From contig CM043964.1 of NCBI GenBank assembly GCA_014529385.2, positions 130,106,920 to 130,170,919 on the forward strand: 64,000 nucleotides of DNA, written 5' to 3'. Origin of the DNA: Adiantum capillus-veneris (Eukaryota; Streptophyta; Polypodiopsida; Polypodiales; Pteridaceae). The translations under genes and the position numbers were made by a program. The notes beneath the pieces were generated by a model that was not told the origin of the DNA, ran no database searches, and saw nothing but the letters and a program-made list of their open reading frames with translations. Shown piece by piece: positions 27,327 through 37,967 of the stretch (positions within the stretch are counted from its first letter, which is position 1; the number at the start of each line of letters is the position of its first letter).

Positions 27327-28238
27327 AGTTCAAAGACATATCATGCAAGAGTTATGGGCCAAGGTGCTTAACAAGTTTTATTTCCCCTGCTAGGATTTTG
27401 ATCATAGATTCCAAAAACCTAGATGGAAGAATCCTTCTTTTCCCCTCCAATCTTTAGTCCGATTGGTCTATCCTACAAATCATTGTTCTTTCTTTGGGAG
27501 GGTTCTGATTGTGCAATGGACCTCTGTGAGCTTGTAGGAAGTTCCAACCTTCCCACACAAAGAGAAGGTCGAAGAGTGGAAAATATGACAGAGATTTCAA
27601 TGCGACCAATCAATCGAAGAGCTTGCAAGCTACAATGTAAAACCATTCGCCATCAGTTGTAGGCGATACAGAGTGAAGGTGGAAGCCTTCATTTGCGAGG
27701 AGGGAGGGCCGCTTGAGCATGTGGTGGGTCCGGAAAGGAAATTACATGGCCACAACCAATGTGCTCTAGCCACGACACATGCACACCCCTGCAAACACCC
27801 ATCGTCCAAGTAACTTGAACCCAACCTTTCTCTTTGGCACGATTGCTTTCCCTCCGTTTGGGACCCATGTGTTGTATCTTTTTATTCCCTTTCATTTCAT
27901 TCCACATTTCTCTTTAAAAGAAAACTTCTTACTTATATGTAACTCTTAATGGCTTCCAAAAATAATAATTTAAAAGCATGCAATGAAACTCTAAGGTAAG
28001 TAAGGAGCTAAAAGGAGAATAATTGAAGCATGCTCGTGGATTAAATGTGTTTCCAATACCTCAGGGCTTTTCATCTACACCATCATCACCCTTCACTTTT
28101 GCATTTTGAGATGTTTTGCAAGGTTTTCCATTTTTCCCAAATGGTTTTTCAAAAAAAAAAAAAAAAAACTTTGGGTTGCACTTGGCACCAATGAAATAAC
28201 TTCATAGTCTCTATATTCGAACTTCAAATTTTAGAGGC
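27327..28238. other. Intergenic DNA, no gene seen
   Basis: Mixed composition with an A18-like run near 28151-28170. No recognisable coding similarity on either strand. Confidence 0.4.
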
Positions 28239-28508
28239 GTGGTTATGGAAGCTCTAATGAGAGCAGCTTCTGTAGAGTGCCACGCTTCTTCGCTTATGCT
28301 CTCGCTGCCTCAGGCTCATCTGCCCCACTTAACTTCAGCGAAGCAAACAGTACGGTTCTCTCATAGGGGAGGAGCTGCGAACGCACTGGTTGCCCGACCT
28401 TCTTGGACACGTACAATTGCTGAGAAATGTAAAGCTTCTCCTCCTTGTTATTGCTCTGCAGCATCGTCTACAGCCATAGCCGATCAAAGGCAAGTGGTTT
28501 TCTCGTAG
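28239..28508 (+). CDS. Possible first exon with plastid transit-like N-terminus
   Basis: An 89-aa frame starting MVMEALMRAASVECHASS. It is rich in Ser and Ala with few acidic residues in the first 60, and includes TSAKQTVRFSHRGGAANALV. This resembles a plastid transit peptide. It ends at a TAG at 28506, but a spliced product could leave the frame near 'gatcaaaggcaagtgg'. No downstream exon is identified. It could be a gene fragment or chance. Confidence 0.25.
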   Translation: MVMEALMRAASVECHASSLMLSLPQAHLPHLTSAKQTVRFSHRGGAANALVARPSWTRTIAEKCKASPPCYCSAASSTAIADQRQVVFS

Positions 28509-29478
28509 AGAGTGTGAAGATTATCTTTCGTCTTTGCTGTGCTATTGTGTGTTTATGTGAGCTCATTTTGCAGTAGAAAAAGTATGGCTGATGTGTCTGC
28601 GCGTGCGCTTGGGTGTGTCATTTAAATTGTTTATCCCCCTAAGCAGGTTAGACTTTGCGTTGTCCGTGGGCAGTGCAGTTATACCTCATCCAGCAAAGGT
28701 GTGCCACATTAGAGTAGAACACAAAGCTTTGATTCTGGAAGTGACACAGCATAACAGATAATCACTTTTTTGTGTGTTTTGTGATACAATCAAGGTGGAG
28801 AAAGGTGGGGAGGATGCATTTTTTGTCAGCAGCCATAATGGTGGAGTCTTAGGAGTGGCAGATGGGGTCTCCGGGTGATTTCTATAGCACATTTCTGTTG
28901 AGTTGTCAAAATAGCTATATTTCATTGCATGCACATCCTTCCCATAGCGAATGTTTACAATTGGCGAGCTTCGTATTTTGTGAGCTTAAATTTCTCACAA
29001 GAAGCTCTTCCACAGTACACACACGTCATTAAATCTGTTTGAAGAGGTTTACTTGTGTGAAATTGGCCTCTTTCTTATTTTCCTTCTTGTAACAAACTCT
29101 TAGTATCACCATTGAGGGAACAAAAAAGAGTAAAGAGAGGAAAGGAGATATTGAGATGGAGATGAATGGAGAGAACAGAAGAAAAGAACGAAAGAAGTTT
29201 TTTTAGAAAGCTGAAAAGATTGTGAAACCACTGAGTCACATCCATTTCTACATGTCACCTTGGAAGTGCTTAATAGCACAAACTGGAGAAAAAGAAGACT
29301 AGCCGAAAGATGTTGCAGATTTTATTGCAGATTCTTTGCTTTATCATAATTCATTAGGTCTGCTTTAAATTTCTTAAGATGAAGAATTTTTAGGTGACTC
29401 TCATCTCACATGGGCTCCATGTGCCATGTGCATTGTGGACATTCTACAACCCAAAGCGACGCCTTAGTCTAGGAAATC
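28509..29478. other. Intergenic DNA, no gene seen
   Basis: Purine-rich near 29110-29210, otherwise unremarkable. The right edge probably contains the 3' remains of the LINE fragment that follows on the minus strand. Confidence 0.4.
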
Positions 29479-29836
29479 CTAGGCTCTTGGGGGTTGTGTA
29501 TTGGTATCCTTGTGAGCATGTTCGCAAGGCCTGCATGTCTGGACCAATCCACATCTCTCTAGCATAGCCAATATGGCCCTGGCTGTTGATCCCATAGTAA
29601 ATGGTGTAGTGGCAACAGAGAAGGTGATTCCAATATATACATATGAAGTGACCACCTCCACTTGACCTCCTTCAAGAGTGAATGTAGCATGGCTTTTGCC
29701 TTGTCTCGAGGTGTGAAACATCATGCCTTGGTCTTCCCAAGGTTCATTGTGAGGCCTTTGCGTACAAAAATCATCTAATGCATGCAAGTGTTGTTGTAGA
29801 CCTTCTGAAGGCTCAAACACTGATATAATATCATCA
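29479..29836 (-). pseudogene. LINE reverse transcriptase fragment, after the YADD motif
   Basis: The minus-strand frame reads EPSEGLQQHLHALDDFCTQR, a poorly conserved stretch, then MMFHTSRQGKSHATFTLEGG and TSYVYIGITFSVATTPFTMG. This is the LINE RT order downstream of YADD: EGLQ.HL..L..FC, KTKVM.F, then Y.YLG..F. The DD of YADD survives at its upstream end, where the foreign GAAAC-rich segment interrupts it. It differs from the four LINE copies further right and probably belongs to another family. Confidence 0.6.
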
Positions 29837-30015
29837 TTTCGTAGCTTTGAAACCTTGAAACCCCAAAACGCGTGAAATGTTTTGGTGAAATGACCGAAAC
29901 GCGAAACTTGTTTCAGGTCAAAGGTTTTGCAACTTTTGAACCCCGAAAACCTCAAAAACGTTGCGGCCAAACAGCTGAAACATGAAACTTGTTGAAACAG
30001 TTAAGACTTTTAGGT
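29837..30015. other. GAAAC-rich segment, probable small DNA transposon remnant
   Basis: Dense short motifs (GAAAC, GTTTC, CGAAACGCGAAAC), with weakly matching ends TTTGAAACCTTGAAACC and AGGTTTCAACCTTGG. It interrupts the LINE RT fragment just before its DD residues. A similar motif cluster lies at 37490-37580. Repeated subterminal motifs are typical of hAT-like elements, but I found no clean target duplication. Confidence 0.4.
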
Positions 30016-30270
30016 TTCAACCTTGGTATGAAGAGCCGGTATTCAACGATTTAGCGACACAATGATACAAAAATATAGAATGTCTACTCTCACAAACAAA
30101 AGAATAGATTTGGGTTTTCTCTCATGCAAGAAAATTGATATTTTCTTTTTGTTTCTTTCAAGCTTCTAACACAATGGAGACTCAATCTCTCTATCTCTAC
30201 CTTCCTTGGTCTCTCTCATCGTATGTATGTATGTACCTATACTTTTACATGCATGCACACACGTAATATG

Positions 30271-30758
30271 TATTAGAGTTCAGATTCCTGTCCGGTGGTG
30301 GCTCCAGTATCTCCTAGGAGTAGATTAGGGAGCAATGGATGTTTTGTGGCTGTGTCTGGCTATACTTGAGGTGACGTACTTGTTCACGACAGTGCATTTC
30401 ACTGTGTTGCTCACCCGGTGAGCTGGCATGAGACAGGATCCCCATTCCTAGTGTTTCCCCGGGGTCAAAGTCTCGACTCTTCTGCAGTTTCACTACTAAA
30501 TATGTGTGTCATGTCACTTTTTGTGAGTTTACATATTTATTAGCATTTATTAGGCCATTTATGGGATCGTGCGGTTTTGCTGCAGGTAGGGTAAATCAAA
30601 GATTTGCCTATATATGCAACCCCCCCCTTGTACTTTTGGCATGTGTTATCAGTGCAGAGATCCAGTGTTTGGGCACACTCTCTCTCTAGCTTTTTCTCTA
30701 TGCTAGTGTCTTCTCTATGTGTTGCCACACCCTCTCTCTAGCGTTTCTGACCACCATT

Positions 30759-30823
<65 letters not shown>

Positions 30824-31018
30824 TGCGCCGTGTGCACATCCTCGGTGTGACATCGCCTACGAAGAGTTCCCGTGCGCCTTCGGTGGGCGGTACACCCTAG
30901 GAGCTTGACGACAAGGAGATCCATCGCGATAGATCCGAGATCTATTGGCTGCCCGATACGGAGAGGAGGTTTGCTTGCAGTTGTAGACAAGTTCATCACC
31001 CGATTCACACCTTTGACA
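30271..31018 (+). repeat. 5' LTR of copia-2 (748 bp)
   Basis: Contains a TATA-like stretch 'cctatatatgcaacc' near 30607 and a (CT)n run at 30761-30819. It ends in TTTGACA against the primer-binding site. It preserves the state without the two later insertions seen in the 3' LTR. Confidence 0.9.
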
Positions 31019-31030
31019 TGGTATTAGAGC
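31019..31030 (+). other. Primer-binding site of copia-2
   Basis: TGGTATTAGAGC, one C-to-T change from the initiator-Met consensus TGGTATCAGAGC, directly after the LTR. Confidence 0.85.
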
Positions 31031-31204
31031 TAGGTTTGCTTTTGAATCGGATTGGTGATTTGTGTGAGTTTTTGGTGCTAATTTTTTGTTACGAAAAGAG
31101 ACGGCTTGCTGTTTTTTCTGCGTTTTTCACTCTTTTGGGGCTGATTTCGGCTGGAGTGGACAGAATTGCAGATTTTATCTTGTATTTCGACCTAGCCTTA
31201 TCAC

Positions 31205-32090
31205 ATGCCTAAATTCTCCAACAGCATGGAGAAAAGTGAGGATTCTGAAACAAGTTCAGCCTGTGATGACGAAGTTCATCAAGAGGAGGAGATCGGCAGT
31301 GGTGAACCCACCGTCAACAAGGAGTGGGGAGATTGGTCCTAGTTCTACTCTGGTGCAGGTGATCAACCACTCAAGATACCTACCCTCCCTACCTTTCCCT
31401 TGGATCGGCAATTGAATGGAGACAACTATGCCATTTGGAAAGCTACCATGATGGCGGTCTTTGACTCTTACGAGCTTGGAGGTTTTGTCTCGAAAGCAAC
31501 TTTCAACAGCCAAAGGACCTTGCAGGAAATCCGGTCTTTCATTATCCTCAACAATACACCATCAGTTATTAGCCACATACGATTGATGAAAGATGCGAAG
31601 TTGATTTGGGATCGGCTTTCTTCACTTTATGATCGAGTTTCTCCAATGAAGCGGATAGCCCTCGAGGTGCAGTTGAGGACCTTGGATGCGAAGAACTCTT
31701 CCATGCGGGATCAAATCAACAAGATGCAGGAGCTTCAACACTTCATATGGGAAAGCTTATCAGTTTAGAGGATATGGCCATCTAGCTTTTGGTCCAATTG
31801 CCTCTGTGGTACACCAACTTCTATTCTTCCTTGATTACGAGTGGCCGGCTAAATACTATCTCCTGGGACGAAATTGTTCCAATGGTATCAAACCAAGAGG
31901 AGCAGTGCAATACGGGGAAGAAGTCAGGCTCCAAAGCCTTGACCGGTTCTTCCAACAACAAGAAGCAGAAGGGTAAGAAGAAAAGCAAAAACACCAAATA
32001 CAAGAAGAGCGATGCCGAGCGGAAAGCCTTGAAGGCGGAACGACTTTGCAACAGTTGCGGTGAGAAGGGACATTATTAATGGAAGTGTCC
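31205..32090 (+). pseudogene. gag: Copia-2 gag
   Basis: ATG at 31205 opens a frame to 31768 interrupted by one TAG near 31337. Within it, FPLDRQLNGDNYAIWKATMM is the typical gag N-terminal motif, followed by the helical capsid region (KDAKLIWDRLSSLYDRVSP). A frameshift near 31765 moves the reading to the frame 31789-32079, with a lysine-rich stretch (NNKKQKGKKKSKNTKYKKSD) and a zinc knuckle CNSCGEKGHY-stop-WKC at about 32047-32088. The stop falls inside the knuckle. Gag would build the particle and bind the element RNA. Confidence 0.88.
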
Positions 32091-32099
32091 AAAGTGAGT

Positions 32100-33699
32100 T
32101 GGAGATGCTTTGACTTCTTCGGCGGCAGTGGTGCAGTTACCGGCCTTTGTTCATTTGGAGATTCTTCCCACAAAGGACTCTCCAGGGACATCGGAGGCCG
32201 AGTTGACTTTTGCGGGTCGAGACGATCGTGATTGGATTCTGGATAGTGGTGCCTCAAGGCACATGACACCTTCGAAGGATCTTTTGTCCAACATGCAACG
32301 ACACTGTGGTACCATCTTCATTGGCGACAAATCTGAAATTCGTACTCACAGCGAGGGATCCATGGAGCTCATTCCCGACGACAGAGGGGCATGCATACCT
32401 CTAAGGTACTTTATGCTCCAAAGCTGGGAATTCATCTCGTGTTTGTGCACGAATTGTGCAAGCTTGGCATGGAATCGATCTTTACAGAGGATGCGGTATC
32501 TATTTGGGATCGGCAATCCGGCAAAGAGGTCAGAGGGGGCTCGGTGGAGAACGGACTCTACAAGCTCCATGCTCTTTCTTCAGCAACTCGGATACCCATA
32601 GATGATCTTTGGCATTACAGATTTGGTCATTTGAACAATGATGCTCTTCGGCTTGCTTTTCGTGAGCAAATGCTTACAGGCTTACCCGATGTTGGAGATA
32701 AGCATGGGAAATGCATTACTTGCATTCATGGGAATCAACATCGAGAATCTATTTAGAAGCTTGCTATACGCCGAGCCATTACCGTTTTGGAGTTGGTTCA
32801 CACCGACTTTTGTGGACCTATGCAGACCCCTTCCCTCGGCAAGGCTCTTTATTTCATGTTATTGGTAGATGATTTCAACCGCTTTACTTGGGTATACTTT
32901 CTACAGCACAAGCACGAGGCATTTGGCCTCTTCAAGAATTGGGGTTCTCTTGTGGTAAAGGAAAGCAATCGAGTGTTGAAGACTATTCGATTGGACAAAG
33001 GTGGGGAGTTTACCTCCTATGCTTTTATTCAGTTTTGTGCGGATCATGGCATCAAGCCGCAAGGGAGAGCTTGTGAATACCGGATCACCTTCAGAGAATG
33101 GTGTTGTGGAGCGGAAGAATAGTACAACGATAAAAATGGCACGGACCATGCTTGAGCATCGAGACTTGAGGAGTGCTTTATGGCAGAAGCAGTTGCGACG
33201 GCAATTCATACTATAAACCGATCTCCAACCTCTTCAGTTCCTAACAAGACGCCATTTGAAGCCTATTTTGGTAAGAAGCTCGACGTCTCCCACTTTCGGA
33301 TTTTTGGGAGCGATGCCTATGACCCCAAGTCCTTGAGAATGGTTTTTGTCGGGCGGCTACAACTCTCTTTCTGAGGGATATCGACTTTATGATCTAGATA
33401 AGAAGGATATTGTACTCAGCCGTGATGTTATCTTCAACGAGATTTTACCTTTAGAGGGGGCTTCTGCTCCCAAGTCTTCCACGACGATCTGTGATTTGCT
33501 GATACTTGGGGACCTTGATTTTGATTTACCTCTTGATGAACCCTCTTCTCCCACCCCTGTTCCTCAGGCTACGGAGGAGAATGCACCCATTCTTGATGAT
33601 GCAGATGACAATGGTTCTCATCATAGTGCAGAGTTAGAGCCAAATATACTAGTGGCTCCTCCCTCGGAGAGCAAGACATACAAGTTACCGAGTTGTTGA
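32100..33699 (+). pseudogene. pol: Copia-2 protease and integrase
   Basis: The protease motif is WILDSGASRHMTPSKDLLSN at about 32233. After a frameshift near 32400 comes the integrase zinc-binding domain with LWHYRFGHLNNDALRLAF and GKCITCIHGNQH (HHCC). The catalytic core follows: HTDFCGP for the first Asp, TIRLDKGGEFTS for the second and SPSENGVVERKN for the Glu, the last in a different frame (33001-33216). The tail MVFVGR near 33340 and YRLYDLDKKDIVLSRDVIFN near 33380 is the usual copia integrase C-terminal region. At least four frameshifts are needed. It would process the polyprotein and insert cDNA. Confidence 0.88.
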
Positions 33700-35284
33700 G
33701 GTAGATGGAACTTTATTACAGGTGAACTATGCCTACATTGATCAAGGACAGAGACCCTCTTTCAATTGAGGAGGCACTTTCACAACCAAAGTGGAAGTTG
33801 CCATGCAGAAAGAACTTGATTCCATCAAGAAGAACAACACTTAGGAGTTGGTTCCGCAGCCTGCCAAGCGGAAAGTGACTGGTGTTAAATGGGTTTACAG
33901 GACCAAGTATAAATTTGATGGTTCATTGTACAAGCACAAGGCAAGACTAGTTGCCAAAGGCTTTTCTCAGGAACCTGGTGTGGACTATGACGAGACCTTT
34001 GCACCGACTGCAAGGATGGCGACCATTCGGATAGTTTTTGCCCTTGCTATCTTTTTCGGGTGGCCGGTTTTTTTGATGGATGTTGTTTCGGCATTCCTCA
34101 ATGGTGATTTAGAGGAGAAGGTGTATGTGGAGCACTCTCCAGGGTTCAAGGATCTAGACTTCGTAGACATGGTTTGTAGGTTGCTAAAGGCTCGATTGCC
34201 TAAAGCAATCCCCTCGAGCGTGGTACAAGAAGATAGACTCTTTCTTCCTACGACACTTTTTTTTGACGATCTTCTGCAGACCGAGATTTATACATTTATC
34301 GTGAGGGAGGATTGGTGACACTTGTTATCCTCTATGTGGATGATCTTGTGATTACAGGTAGCCATGTCGAGCACATCCGCAGTACTATGGAGACCTTGGC
34401 TAATGAGTTTGAGATCACAGATCTTGGCTTGCTTCATCACTTTCTTGTTTGGAGATATGACAGACAGAGGGGGGCATCTTTTTCTCCCAGAATCGCCATA
34501 TCCAAGAACTGTTGGAAGCATTTGGTATGACCGAGTGCTAACCTATCTCAACCCCTCTGGATCCCAATCACAAGTTGTCACAATTTGATCTCCCCATTGT
34601 AGCAGATACTACACAGTATCGGAAACTGGTCGGTTCTCTCATTTGGGTACTCAATACCCGTTTTGATGTGAGTTTCCCAGTGGGACTTCTCAGTTCTTTC
34701 GTGCAGAAACTTGCCAAGTCACATTTAGAGCAGGCTCTTCGGACTCTGTTGTATTTAAAGGCGACCAAGTCATTAGGCATAGAGGTACAGACTCCCAGAT
34801 CATTCTACGAGGATGGAGTGATTCGGATTGGGATGGAGATCCAGATAGACGAGAATTGACTACATGTTACACCTTTTCTTTTGTCTCAGGAGCAGTTTCA
34901 TGGAGCAGCAAGAAACAACCAACAGTTGCCTTATCTTCCACAAAGGCAGAGTACCGAGTTGTTTGCAGTGCTACATGTGAGTCAATGTGGATTCGGAGGT
35001 TACTTTTGGAGACGGGATTTCCCTAGCAGACGACCATCATGTACTCTGACAACTAGAGTTGTATAGCCATTGCGAGCAACATCGGTGTTCCATGCCCGGA
35101 CCAAGCATATAGAGATACAATACCATTTTGTTCGTGAGAAGACCCAGGATGGCTCTATCCGACTAGAGTACATCTCGACTTCGGATAACCCCGTTGACAT
35201 CTTCACCAAACCTCTTCCACATGCGACATTATCCTCTCATGCCAACTCCCTTGGACTTGTTTCCCGTCCAGGAGCAGAGAGGGA
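33700..35284 (+). pseudogene. pol: Copia-2 reverse transcriptase and RNase H
   Basis: RT begins with VTGVKWVYRTKYKFDGSLYK and HKARLVAKGFSQEPGVDYDE near 33875, then FLMDVVSAFLNGDLEEKVYV (33848-34318). A frameshift near 34190 separates this from LKQSPRAWYKKIDSF. The catalytic YVDD is at about 34332 in the frame 34312-34530. The connection and RNase H domains follow: TTQYRKLVGSLIWVLNTRFD, then SWSSKKQPTVALSSTKAEYR near 34905, and the 3' signature TSDNPVDIFTKPLPHATLSS near 35180. Several stops interrupt RNase H. The enzyme would copy the element RNA. Confidence 0.88.
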
Positions 35285-35285
35285 G
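35270..35285 (+). other. Polypurine tract of copia-2
   Basis: GGAGCAGAGAGGGAG directly precedes TGTTAGAG, the first bases of the 3' LTR. Confidence 0.85.
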
Positions 35286-35739
35286 TGTTAGAGTTCAGAT
35301 TCCTGTCCGGTGGTGGCTCCAGTATCTCGCAGGAGTAGATCAGGGAGTGAGGGCTGTTTTGTGGCTGTGCCCGGCTCTACTTGAGGTAGATGTACCTGTT
35401 CACGGCGGTGCACTTCACTGTGTTGCTCACCCGGTAGGCTGGCATGAGGCGAGACCCCCATTCCTAGGGTTTCCCGGGGTTAGAGTCTCGAGTCTTCTGC
35501 AGTTCTGCTACTAAATATGTGTGTCAGGTCACTGAGTTTACATATTTATTAGCATTTATTAGGCCATTTATGGGATCGTGGGGTTTTGCTGCAGGTAGGG
35601 CAAATCAGACATTTGGCTATGTATGCAACCCCCTCCCCTCGCCTTTGCACTTTTGGCATGTGTTATTAGTGTAGGGATCCAGTATTTGGGCACACTCTCT
35701 CTCGAGCTTTCTCTGTGTGTTGCCACACCCTCTCTCTAG

Positions 35740-35984
35740 GGATGGTTTCCTACGACGTCAAGACTCTTCTTCTCGGGTGTGCGGGTGGGTGTGTGTGTGT
35801 GTGCGCGTGCGCTAATAAAAAGAGGAAAATGGTATAACCTTTCTATCACCCAAGTGTGGTAGATTGGTTATGCCATTTCCCTCTTGAATAACAGGTCTTG
35901 AGTTCAACTCCTCGTTGACTAGATCTTTAAGGTCTCTTGGGATGGTTTCCTACGACGTTAAAACTCTCTTCTTCTTCTTCTTCT
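35740..35984 (+). mobile_element. tRNA-type SINE-like insertion in the 3' LTR
   Basis: Absent from the 5' LTR and flanked by TCTAG at 35735-35739 and 35985-35989. It contains an A-box-like TGGTAGATTGG (35857-35867) and a B-box-like GAGTTCAACTCC (35900-35911), spaced as in tRNA genes, and ends in a (TTC)n tail. The 3' sequence 'gatggtttcctacgacgt' also occurs at its left edge (35741), which suggests a partial dimer. RNA polymerase III would read it from the internal boxes. Confidence 0.55.
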
Positions 35985-36001
35985 TCTAGCGTTTCTGCTC
36001 A

Positions 36002-36046
<45 letters not shown>

Positions 36047-36125
36047 CCTGAGCGATCTCTCTCTCTCTAGCTAGCGCTCCCTCTCCTCTGCTGTGTGCAC
36101 ACCCTCTCGGTGTGACATCGCCTAC

Positions 36126-37200
36126 TGTGTCACGTGACACGTCCAACCCTGTATGTTCGTGGACAAGCTACAGCATGACTAGGGTTCAGTTCAGTCAAGT
36201 CAGTCTAGACTAGGAAGTGATCTGGCACTTTTGTGAGTCTGTTCGCAGACCGTGCATGTCCAGACACTTAGATTAGATGCATATCCTCCGGTTGCACACA
36301 GCATGATCATCAGCATTACCATCAGAATCCATCAGGGGAATTTTCCAGTGCATAAAACCTATTTTCCCTATTTTTGACATTTTTCACTTATTTACTAAGT
36401 GATTTTTGTTGGGAACTAGGTAGGTCAATTTTGCTAATTTAATATATAAGCAACCCTAGCGCTAGACCTATCTGGTAGAGAAGAAGGAAGTGCACCAGGC
36501 ATCTATCTCCCCATCTCAAGCAAGAACCACCCCCCCTTCATCCTGGCGTTTTCAGCAAAGAAAATCCAGCGTTTTCAGTCCCTTCAGCCTGGCGTTTTTC
36601 AGCATACACTCCCCTCGCCAGCAGCCACTCAGTAGCGCCTGCAATACTCAGCCACTTCAGTGTTTATGCAGCAGCGATTTCAGCCTCAGAACAGCGTTTT
36701 CAGCAGGCAAATTCAGCAAACAAAAGGGCAGCAGAACAGCGTTTTTGGACAGCAAATCAGCGACAGAAAAGGCCATTAGATCCAGTGTTTTGGACCTGCA
36801 ACTAGCGTTTTTCATGAGCAAGGAAGCCAGCGTTTCAAGCATTCAGTTTTTCAGCATTAGATTCGTCATCGTCGTCCGCACCGTCGACTTCGACATCACA
36901 GCATTTAGATTCATTGCATCAGCCCCTTGTATCAGATTGTGCAATCAATAGCGTAGACCTCTCTCGCCATCGAGAGAGGGGCCCTTGGTTTACAACTTTC
37001 CGGTGTCGTATTTTCTTCTCTCTCTATCTCTGAGTCTTAGCACCTTCATTTGCAGTGTTCACCACTTTGTTTGTGTCCATTGCACTCTCTCACTAAAGGA
37101 ACGGAAGGCTCTCCCTTCTATAAGTAAAAGGAATCCTTGAGCACAATTCGGAGCACTCATCTTGAGCAAAGTTCAACATTCACTTCCGCTGCACTTAACA
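36126..37200 (+). mobile_element. Probable solo LTR nested in the 3' LTR
   Basis: An insertion absent from the 5' LTR. It starts TGTGTCACGTGACACG (or TGTCACG at 36128) and ends ACTTAACA, with a TATA box (ATATATAAGC near 36442). There is no coding content beyond a fortuitous 153-aa frame. The flanks share only TAC (CCTAC on the left, TACGC on the right), so the target duplication is imperfect. The parent family is not otherwise present in the window. Confidence 0.55.
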
Positions 37201-37369
37201 TACGCGTGCCCGTTCGGTGGGTGGTACACGCTAGGAGCGTGACGAGGAGGAGATCTATCGCGATAGATCCGAGATCTATTAGCTGCCCGATACGGAGAGG
37301 ATGTTTGGTCGCAGTTGCATATAAGTTCATCACCAATTCACCCTTTTTGGCTGCAGCTTTGACAATATG

Positions 37370-37626
37370 GGCGTGCTTATGAGTTTAGATGTGAGTGTGC
37401 ATTGTATACATACATATATACATACATACATATATAGATATATGCATGCATATATAGAAATAAATAAATAATTATATACATATTATTACGAAACCCGTTT
37501 TTCTTTTTTCTTACCCTAAAGAGGAACATTTTAAAACCTCGAAACCTTGAAACGGACGATACTGCGAAACGTTTCATGTCACACTGCTTATGTCATGTTC
37601 GATGATGGGACACCAAGTGATTGGGT
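37370..37626. other. Short spacer between copia-2 and LINE A
   Basis: (CATA)n-like sequence at 37405-37460, then a GAAAC-motif cluster at 37490-37580 similar to that at 29837-30015. The spacer leads into the (AG)n tract at 37627-37638. Confidence 0.5.
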
Positions 37627-37638
37627 AGAGAGAGAGAG
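37627..37638. repeat. (GA)n at the 3' end of LINE A
   Basis: Six AG units directly before the AAATG tail. It reads as (TC)n downstream of LINE A on the LINE strand. Confidence 0.85.
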
Positions 37639-37967
37639 AAAAATGAAATGAAATGAAATGTTATATTAACGTCTTCAAAAGGCCAAAGTGACCTATGAGA
37701 CCGGAAAGTTACAATGTGGTGGTTCTGAATCCTGATACAAAGTCAGAGTAACAAGATGACAAAAATGAAATGACAAATGACAAAATAAAATATTATGGAA
37801 TCCTAAACTGCTAGGTGTGAACTAAGCAGCTAGCTGGGATAGCTAAATCACAAGAGATCCAGCATCGGTCGCTGGTGGATCTCATCAATCTCCTCCATGG
37901 TCAGTAGTTTGACCAGGTGTCGTGCATGTCGGGCCAAAGTGATCCGAATCCTCTGATGCTGCCTCTG

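Larger units (their letters stand above)
30271..37364 (+). mobile_element. Full-length decayed Ty1/copia element (copia-2)
   Basis: LTRs at 30271-31018 and 35286-37364 share TTAGAGTTCAGATTCCTGTC at the start and ...TTTGACA at the end. A primer-binding site, gag, protease, integrase, RT and RNase H follow in copia order, and a polypurine tract precedes the 3' LTR. The 5-bp target duplication ATATG lies at 30266-30270 and 37365-37369. The 5' LTR starts TA where the 3' LTR has TG. The reading frame is broken many times, so the element is not autonomous. The 3' LTR carries two later insertions. Confidence 0.93.
35286..37364 (+). repeat. 3' LTR of copia-2, enlarged to 2079 bp
   Basis: Collinear with the 5' LTR except for about 250 bp inserted after 'cctctctctag' (35740-35984) and about 1075 bp inserted after 'gacatcgcctac' (36126-37200). 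Without these it is about 750 bp, the same as the 5' LTR. It ends GCTTTGACA before the ATATG target duplication. Confidence 0.9.

Noticed and set aside
36490-36951. 153-aa plus-strand frame
   Set aside because: Lies inside the inferred solo LTR, Ser/Phe-rich, with no domain. Better explained as non-coding LTR.
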